Below are positions 58,199 through 64,000 of a stretch of 64,000 nucleotides of DNA, in pieces. Both the position numbers and the translations under genes were made by a program. The DNA lies in contig JBPOEZ010000001.1 in NCBI GenBank assembly GCA_051252005.1, forward strand, positions 248,001 to 312,000, read 5' to 3'. Under the pieces are notes generated by a model. It did no database searches. It was not told the DNA's origin and was given only the letters and a program-made list of their open reading frames with translations. Origin of the DNA: JACOMS01 sp051252005. GTDB lineage: Bacteria; Pseudomonadota; Alphaproteobacteria; Caulobacterales; Maricaulaceae. The stretch's first letter is position 1, and the number at the start of each line of letters is the position of its first letter.

Positions 58199-60340
58199 CT
58201 AAAACAGATCTGCGTCAAAGCGAATGCCGAATACTTGCGGATCGCCAATACGCGCTGTTCCAGGAGCGACTTCTTGATTCAAGAAGGTGTAATACTCTTC
58301 GTTCAGCAGGTTTCTTGCATAGACAGATACACGATACTTATCAGAGAGATTATAGCCAAAGCGCGCATTGACTAAAGTTGTCGCTTTGAGTTTGTCTACT
58401 TCGGCGTTCTCTTTATCTGAAAAGGCACTGGAGCGGTGATTGATATCAACCCCGTAAAAAATGCCTGACTCATGCTGTTTATCGAAGCCAGCATTTAGGC
58501 TGAACTTTGGAGCGTACGGAAAAGCGTTTCCGGCGAGGTTGACTTCGCCTGCTGCGGAAAATGATACAGGGAAATCTCTAAACTCAGTATGAACATATCC
58601 GAGTGACCCGTATAGCTCCAAACTTTCATCGATGTCGTAGCTAACGTCTGCTTCAAATCCGTATAATTCTGATTTGCCCGCATTGACCGTTTTCGTGAAG
58701 TTAGTAATCTGAGCCGAAATTGGAACAGGGACTTGTTGATCCGTCCAGTCCGAGTAAAATAGATTAGTGTTCAACCGAAGTGCGCCGCCCATAAACTCTG
58801 AACGGGTAGAGACTTCGTAGTTCCATATATATTCAGGATCATATTCCGTGATACTCCCATCTACTACTGAGGCTTCCGAGCCCCCTGCGCGGTAGCCTTT
58901 TTGTGCGACGAAGGCGATATTTGTTGTTTCGTCTGCGGCCCACTTCAAACCAATCTTTGGTAGAAAGGCTTCAAATTTTGCATCGGTTAAATTAGACTCT
59001 TGTCCTTCAAAGGCCCTCAGGAATTCAAACCCCGGCGGGATTGCTGTGATGATTGTGGTGTCTGTAATGACTTTTATATCGCTTTCTTCTATATCGTAAC
59101 GCGCACCGACTAACAGGCCTAAACGATCAGAAAGTGCGTATTCACCGTCGAAGAACAGAGCGAAGTTTTCGGCTTGTCCTCCAGTGTTGGATTTCTGCGA
59201 GACAAGAATACTTGCTGGAATAGCAGCATTGATAATGGACGCGGGAACGACCAAATCGTCAAAAAATTCGCGTTCTGTATCAACGTAGTAGAGCCCTGCT
59301 GCGCCTTTGAGTTTATCGCCATTATATTTCAGACGAACCTCCTGAGACAGAGCTGTGTCGTCTCCAATACGGTCCAAAATGGCGACGGGCGCTGTTGTGA
59401 CATCAAAGTCTTCTAACCGTACGTAGTCTGTAGTTTGGAAGCTTGTTATTGATTGGAGAGACCAGTTCTCTGCGAAGTCCCAGTTGGCGTTTACAGACTG
59501 CAAAAACGTATCTGTGCCTTCTTTGCCTGGGGTGTCATAGGCCACGTTGTTCGTGAAACCGTTCGTAGGATCGATGGCGTCTTCTCCGGCGTTATTTTCT
59601 GCGTAAGTTGTTGTCGATACAATACGGACGTCAGGAGTGGGTTCAAAGAGGAGCTTCCCGCGTAAATTTAATAGCTTCGTGGCGTCAGCCGGCGCATCCA
59701 AAAATGTGTTGGTGATAAAGCCGTCGCTTTCGCGGTAATCACCGGATAAACGAAATGCAAGTTTGTCGTCTATGAGTGCTGTTCCGCCTGCTGCAGAAAT
59801 TTGATAGGTGCCTTGCTCTGCGATCTCGGCTCTGACTTTAAGGTCAGGCTCGTAGGTAGGCTCTTGCGTTTTAATGTAAATGGCACCGGCTAAGGCATTT
59901 CTGCCAAAGTTGGTCGATTGAGGGCCACGATAGACTTCAACTTGCTCTACATCCCATGCCCCTGTTGGACCAAAGAATGTCGTTTGATTGCCTAGCGGAG
60001 CATCGTCGACATATACTGTAATCGTATTCCCTGTACCGCCGCCGCCTACGCCGCGTTGGTCGACGCCTCTAATCGCAAACCCTTGTTCGCCAAGGGCTGC
60101 GTTTACATTGGGAATGCGTTCTATAATGTCATAAAGATCGGAAATGGGTTCTCTAGCAATCTCTTCGGCTGTCACGACGCCGACACTTGCTGTTACATCC
60201 ATGGCTGATTGCTCAAATTTGGTTCCGTAAACGATTACCGTATCTTCGTTCGCAGTCTGTGCGTAACCGATTTGTATCGTTCCGGCTTCGGCTAGTAAAA
60301 ACATAGCTCCGCCCATCATCAAACTTTTCTTTAGTCTCAC
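58199..60340 (-). CDS. TonB-dependent siderophore-type receptor
   Basis: 713 residues from GTG 60340, which has GGGAG about eight bases upstream; the frame runs to 60391 but that part overlaps the Fur box. Signal peptide to about residue 28 (GYAQ), TonB box DTVIVYG (33-39), plug domain with FAIRGVDQRGVGGGGTGNTITVYVDD and GRNALAGAIYIKTQEP, then the barrel ending FDADLF. It heads an operon with the small membrane protein and PepSY genes, typical of ferric-siderophore uptake. Confidence 0.93.
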   Translation of the reverse strand: MRLKKSLMMGGAMFLLAEAGTIQIGYAQTANEDTVIVYGTKFEQSAMDVTASVGVVTAEEIAREPISDLYDIIERIPNVNAALGEQGFAIRGVDQRGVGGGGTGNTITVYVDDAPLGNQTTFFGPTGAWDVEQVEVYRGPQSTNFGRNALAGAIYIKTQEPTYEPDLKVRAEIAEQGTYQISAAGGTALIDDKLAFRLSGDYRESDGFITNTFLDAPADATKLLNLRGKLLFEPTPDVRIVSTTTYAENNAGEDAIDPTNGFTNNVAYDTPGKEGTDTFLQSVNANWDFAENWSLQSITSFQTTDYVRLEDFDVTTAPVAILDRIGDDTALSQEVRLKYNGDKLKGAAGLYYVDTEREFFDDLVVPASIINAAIPASILVSQKSNTGGQAENFALFFDGEYALSDRLGLLVGARYDIEESDIKVITDTTIITAIPPGFEFLRAFEGQESNLTDAKFEAFLPKIGLKWAADETTNIAFVAQKGYRAGGSEASVVDGSITEYDPEYIWNYEVSTRSEFMGGALRLNTNLFYSDWTDQQVPVPISAQITNFTKTVNAGKSELYGFEADVSYDIDESLELYGSLGYVHTEFRDFPVSFSAAGEVNLAGNAFPYAPKFSLNAGFDKQHESGIFYGVDINHRSSAFSDKENAEVDKLKATTLVNARFGYNLSDKYRVSVYARNLLNEEYYTFLNQEVAPGTARIGDPQVFGIRFDADLF

Positions 60341-60374
60341 ATGTCTCTCCCTTGAAACGGTAGCGATTTTGTTA

Positions 60375-60391
60375 TTGAGAGTTATTCTCAA
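60375..60391. promoter_or_regulatory. Fur box upstream of the TonB receptor operon
   Basis: TTGAGAGTTATTCTCAA has seven paired positions around its centre and fits the 7-1-7 form of Fur sites (TGAGAAT-N-ATTCTCA) with one mismatch. It lies 35 bases before the proposed start codon. Iron repression of the receptor operon follows (inference). Confidence 0.75.
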
Positions 60392-60531
60392 AAATATTTA
60401 TGTTGCGAGTACTGCATGTGAGAACGACTCGCAAGAGAGAACTTGGGAGATATTTCGACTATTGTGAAAAAGTTTGGATTTTGCCCTTTGCTCAAGGGGA
60501 GGCTTGTTAGCCACTCAGTGCATTAGAAAGT

Positions 60532-61386
60532 CTAAATGCTGCAATTATCGATTAGCCTTACGCCTTTACAGTGCGCCGCGATGAGTAGTCTTGCGGGGCT
60601 GGTGGTCTGTCCGGATTTGAAGACTTTAAGCGTTACGGCATCGGCGGCGCTGACGTAATCGACGCTGTCGAAGCCCGCTTCAAGTAAAGCGTTTCGGGCT
60701 TGCTCCGTGGCGATGGTGACGTCGTGGCCCATGTGTAGGTTTTTCGCGCATTGGTGCATGATCACGTTGAGCTGACGCGCTATAGCGAGCCCGTCTTCAC
60801 CGAAATAACGGTTGCGCGAGGACAGGGCTAGGCCCGCGTCGTCGCGGGCAATGGGCGCGCCGATGATTTCTATGGGCATATCAAGATCACGTACCATTTG
60901 CCTAATGGTGGCGAGCTGCTGATAATCCTTTTCGCCAAACACGGCAAAGTCGGGCGCAACACGGTTGAGAAGTTTGGTGACGACAAGGGCTACGCCTTCG
61001 AAAAAGGTCGGACGGTGATTGGTTTCAAGGCCGTCGCCAACGCCGCTAACTTTGATTTTTGTCGCATGGTTTTTCCCGTACATGCTATGCGGATCGGGCA
61101 TATAAATTAGATCACATCCTGCGGACGCAAGCTTGGCAATATCGGCCTCTTCGTCGCGGGGGTAGCTTTCGAAATCCTCGCCTGGCGCAAACTGTGTGGG
61201 ATTAACATAGATGCTGGCGACGGTTTTACGTGCATGCATGCTGGCAAGTCTTACGAGGGTCAAATGCCCGTCATGGAGCGCGCCCATAGTGGGCACAAAA
61301 GCAATGGATTGGCCGAGGCCGCGCCATTCCCAAATTTGTCCGCGTAGCTCGCGCTCGGTACGGATGATAATCGGTGTTTTTGTCAT
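60532..61386 (-). CDS. panC: pantothenate synthetase
   Basis: 284 residues. Joins pantoate and beta-alanine with ATP in vitamin B5/CoA synthesis. Sequences AFVPTMGALHDGHLTLV, SIYVNPTQF, FFEGVALVVTKLLN, FGEKDYQQL and LSSRNRY are diagnostic. No panB or panD is adjacent. The upstream carboxypeptidase gene ends 19 bases before it. Confidence 0.97.
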   Translation of the reverse strand: MTKTPIIIRTERELRGQIWEWRGLGQSIAFVPTMGALHDGHLTLVRLASMHARKTVASIYVNPTQFAPGEDFESYPRDEEADIAKLASAGCDLIYMPDPHSMYGKNHATKIKVSGVGDGLETNHRPTFFEGVALVVTKLLNRVAPDFAVFGEKDYQQLATIRQMVRDLDMPIEIIGAPIARDDAGLALSSRNRYFGEDGLAIARQLNVIMHQCAKNLHMGHDVTIATEQARNALLEAGFDSVDYVSAADAVTLKVFKSGQTTSPARLLIAAHCKGVRLIDNCSI

Positions 61387-61404
61387 GGGAGCTTAATAGG
61401 CCGA

Positions 61405-62628
61405 TCAGCCGCCGGGCGCAATAACAAGGCAGCCGCTGGGGAGGTTGCCGAGGGCATGGCAAGCGGCTTGGGCTTGGGTCGCCGTTAGGGCGGTGAATCT
61501 CGCGCGGTAAACCTCGGTGTTACCGCGTCTGAACGGCAAAATTCTGGCGGCATCAAGTGTCAAGCCGTGTGTGTTCAGGCTTGAAAGCATTCCGAGCTGC
61601 TCTTGCGCCGCGCGGTTGGATCCAAATGCGCCGACCTGAATGCTCCACTGCGTGTCATAGCCTGCGCGGGCCAGTCTTATATTGGCGTCGCCGCCGCGCT
61701 GGATTGTCACCATGCCGTGGTCTTGGCCGCGTAGCCTTACGATTTGCGGGACAGAGGCGTTGATGATTTGCGCGGGCTTAGGTTCGGGGGCTTTGGCGAT
61801 GGTGATCGGCGCGCGGGTCGGTGCAGGGCTAGTGGCTATGACTTTAAAACTGCGTTCAATGAGGTCGCGCATATGCTGGTCACGGGACTTTCCGCTCGCG
61901 CCGCCAAGGACAACAGCGATAATGCGGCGGCCGTCTCGTTCTGCGGAAATGATGAGGTTATATCCAGAAGCGCTGGTGAAGCCTGTTTTGAAGCCGTCAA
62001 CGCCTTGGCTTGAGCGAAGGAGGGTGTTGGTGTTCTTGCGAGTACGCCCTTTCCATGTGAAATTTTTCTGTCCGAAATAGTGATAATATCGGCGGTGGTT
62101 TGTGAGCAAGGCGGAAGCGAGCTTGGCCATATCGCGCGCTGTCGTGGTTTGCTCTGGATCGGGCAGGCCGTGCGGCGTCATAAAGGTTGTGTTCTGCATG
62201 TTCAATTCGCGCGCCTTGGCCGTCATGAGGGCGGCGAACGCGGTATCGGATCCGGCGATGCGCTCGGCGAGGACGACCGCGGCGTCATTGGCGCTGCGGA
62301 CGGTAAGCGCTTGAATAGCGTCGTCCACGGTAATTTTTTGTCCCGTTTTAAGGCCTAAGCCATATGGCGGTGTTGACGCGGCATGACGCGAAACGGTCAT
62401 GGGTTCATTGATTTTGAGCGTGCCAGCGTTGAGCGCGTCAAACGTCAAATAGAGCGTCATGACTTTGGTGAGAGACGCAGGATAGCGCGCGCCGTCAACT
62501 TGGCGGGCATGGATAATCTCGTGCGTGTCAGCGTCGACAACGATAGAGGCGTAACGCTTCACCTGCGCAGCGTGAGCGGCGCTGCCAAAGGCAAGCCAGC
62601 ACATGGATATGAGCAGCAGAAAGCGCAT
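61405..62628 (-). CDS. D-alanyl-D-alanine carboxypeptidase (PBP5/6-like) with C-terminal SPOR domain
   Basis: 407 residues. Signal peptide (cleavage near AHAAQ), then the serine peptidase fold: SLTK (S-x2-K, active serine about residue 53), SAN (S-x-N) and KTG in GFKTGFTSASGYN. The C-terminal 75 residues (WSIQVGAFGSNRAAQEQL) form a SPOR domain, which binds denuded glycan and targets proteins to the septum. The enzyme trims peptidoglycan pentapeptides in the periplasm; the SPOR domain suggests division-site activity. Confidence 0.92.
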   Translation of the reverse strand: MRFLLLISMCWLAFGSAAHAAQVKRYASIVVDADTHEIIHARQVDGARYPASLTKVMTLYLTFDALNAGTLKINEPMTVSRHAASTPPYGLGLKTGQKITVDDAIQALTVRSANDAAVVLAERIAGSDTAFAALMTAKARELNMQNTTFMTPHGLPDPEQTTTARDMAKLASALLTNHRRYYHYFGQKNFTWKGRTRKNTNTLLRSSQGVDGFKTGFTSASGYNLIISAERDGRRIIAVVLGGASGKSRDQHMRDLIERSFKVIATSPAPTRAPITIAKAPEPKPAQIINASVPQIVRLRGQDHGMVTIQRGGDANIRLARAGYDTQWSIQVGAFGSNRAAQEQLGMLSSLNTHGLTLDAARILPFRRGNTEVYRARFTALTATQAQAACHALGNLPSGCLVIAPGG

Positions 62629-62738
62629 GATTGTTTGGGCCGGCCTCGTGATGATTCTTACCCGAAGGTTAACGGAAACGCGGTTACTTAAAGGTTAATT
62701 TTCGAGACTATGTGCAGTAGCGGGTTTAGCGCGGCGTG

Positions 62739-64000
62739 TTAGCTGGCTTTGGACATTCGGCGGCTAATAATAGCATTTTGGATAGCTGTTATTTGTGCGA
62801 ATAATTGTTCTTTTGTGTGGGGGCAGGGCAAGCGGCTAACATTGTTTGGCATGTTGACTTTGGATAAGGTTTGCTCTCCGCGTTCATCAACGAGTGCTAT
62901 GATGGGGGCTTGCAAAAAGGCAGGGTTTTTTGCGGCCATATCGATAAAGGCGAGGGACTTTTTCGTCACGCCGCGGGTGTCGAGCACCATTGCCGGCAGG
63001 CTTTGATTTTCTTTGATGATCGTATTTAAATGCTCAATCAAAGCGACTGAGAATGGGATAAACGTTACGTTGAATTCGGAATCCTCTAACAGGTCGGTTT
63101 GATCGCCGCGCGGTTGGTCGTTCTGGCCAATGAATAGCACCTCTTGCGCCGCCGAGAGCTTTGATCTCGATGGGAGCGGTATTCGCGGCTTTACGTTTTT
63201 ATCCCCGGCGAGGTATTCGCCGCTTTCGGGGCCTTGAATGGATATGAGAGGGAGCTCTACCCAAAAGGTAGAGCCTTTGCCGAAGGTTGAAAGCACCCCG
63301 ATTTTTCCTTGCATCATTTCTACGAAACGCTGCGTGATGGCGAGACCTAAGCCTGTACCGCCAAAATTACGCGTGATCGTGCCGTCTGCCTGGGTGAAGC
63401 TTTCGAAAATTGCGTTGAGGTTTTCAGGTTTTATGCCAATGCCTGTGTCGGTCACTTCAATACGAATATTGTTTTTTCGGCCAGGCAGAACGTTAATTGA
63501 AATAGAGCCCTGTTCGGTAAACTTTATTGCGTTGCCGACGAGGTTCAATAGTATTTGGCGTACGCGGCCATCATCTCCGAGAACCCAGGGGCTCAAGGAA
63601 TCTGAGTAATGGGTGATAAGCCGTATGTTTCGGTCCTTAACTTCCGGAGAGAGAAGAAGCTCGATATCAGAAAGGATATCACGTAGGTTAAACCGAGTGG
63701 AGGTGAGGGTCATTTTCCCGGCCTCAATTTTGGAGAAGTCCAGAATGTCATTGATGACCGTTAGTAGGGCATTGCCGGATTTCTTAATCGCAGAGACAAA
63801 ACGGCGCTGATCTTCATCCAAATTTGTATGACTTAAAACATCCGATAGGCCTAAGACACCGTTCATTGGGGTTCTGATTTCATGGCTCATATTGGCTAGA
63901 AACTGTGATTTACTTTCCAGCGCGTTTTGAGAGTTTTTAGCGAAAACGCGCATCGTGTAATCATAGGATGTGAAGGTCATAACAAGTATGTAAAATGCCA
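62739..64000 (-). CDS. hybrid-type sensor histidine kinase, partial, with degenerate receiver
   Basis: The reading frame is open through the window edge; the 5' end is missing. Read inward it shows the end of a hydrophobic helix, then SKSQFLANMSHEIRTPMNG (H-box), a full ATPase domain (GNAIKFT, DTGIGI, GGTGLGLAI), and a C-terminal receiver-like region of about 140 residues. That region keeps an aspartate at the end of strand 3 (VLDTRG) but lacks the acidic pair at its start (FIGQND), so it may not be phosphorylated. The kinase core resembles the hybrid kinase at 32328-33941. Confidence 0.88.
   Translation of the reverse strand, partial: AFYILVMTFTSYDYTMRVFAKNSQNALESKSQFLANMSHEIRTPMNGVLGLSDVLSHTNLDEDQRRFVSAIKKSGNALLTVINDILDFSKIEAGKMTLTSTRFNLRDILSDIELLLSPEVKDRNIRLITHYSDSLSPWVLGDDGRVRQILLNLVGNAIKFTEQGSISINVLPGRKNNIRIEVTDTGIGIKPENLNAIFESFTQADGTITRNFGGTGLGLAITQRFVEMMQGKIGVLSTFGKGSTFWVELPLISIQGPESGEYLAGDKNVKPRIPLPSRSKLSAAQEVLFIGQNDQPRGDQTDLLEDSEFNVTFIPFSVALIEHLNTIIKENQSLPAMVLDTRGVTKKSLAFIDMAAKNPAFLQAPIIALVDERGEQTLSKVNMPNNVSRLPCPHTKEQLFAQITAIQNAIISRRMSKAS

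Noticed and set aside
1..64000. CRISPR arrays, rRNA genes, prophage or complete transposons
   Set aside because: No regularly spaced repeats, rRNA-like stretches, capsid/tail or transposase genes were seen.

Overview
The window looks like chromosomal DNA from an alphaproteobacterium of the Caulobacterales/Maricaulales type, probably a marine dimorphic lineage with roughly 50% GC (inference). The basis is a CckA-type hybrid kinase with a CtrA-like site upstream, followed by recA and alaS; a Caulobacter-style sphingolipid operon; a lipoylated PdhB; a large TonB receptor of the Caulobacter/Xanthomonas class; and a GTTC-N7-GTTC SOS box. There is one tRNA (Asn) and no rRNA, CRISPR array, phage or intact insertion sequence.

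Layout. 0.4-5.6 kb (minus): nucleotide-sugar operon ugd-glmS-galU-AGE epimerase. 5.7-10.8 kb: sterol-desaturase-like enzyme, small membrane proteins, YdeP-type molybdenum oxidoreductase, CPA1 antiporter. 10.9-18.2 kb: two paralogous DUF885 lipoproteins on either side of an AT-rich accessory patch (unknown helical protein, GFA protein, glyoxalase-related protein, SnoaL-like protein) whose intergenic repeats and dyads loosely resemble a cassette array. 18.3-25.3 kb (plus): cckA, recA, alaS, VOC protein. 25.3-27.5 kb: candidate small RNA with a strong terminator, tRNA-Asn, Ca/Na exchanger, small lipoprotein. 28.2-33.9 kb: TonB receptor, GntR/FCD regulator, PAS hybrid kinase. 34.0-38.8 kb: ftsB, pdhA, MAPEG gene, pdhB, pdhC; a palindromic repeat lies inside the pdhC linker. 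38.9-40.5 kb: prfC.

41.1-46.8 kb (minus): sphingolipid genes aasR-cerR-acpR-spt, then an OmpA-like protein and an SDR. 46.9-52.2 kb (minus): VWA protein ending in a TonB-box-like segment, mtnP, Nudix hydrolase, rnr. 52.3-53.9 kb (minus): Y-family polymerase plus zinc-ribbon protein behind a perfect SOS box. 54.3-56.1 kb: EF-hand and YHYH lipoproteins. 56.1-60.4 kb (minus): Fur-box-controlled TonB receptor, membrane protein and PepSY protein. 60.5-64.0 kb (minus): panC, D-Ala-D-Ala carboxypeptidase with SPOR domain, and a hybrid-kinase-like gene running off the end.

The themes are envelope building (sugar nucleotides, sphingolipid, peptidoglycan, septation), cell-cycle and DNA-damage control, and TonB-dependent uptake. 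Several families of short palindromic repeats lie between genes. The items I think most merit follow-up are the SOS mini-operon, the CtrA-like site at cckA, the candidate small RNA, the in-gene repeat in pdhC, the VWA protein with a TonB-box-like tail, and the possible cassette array between the DUF885 paralogs.
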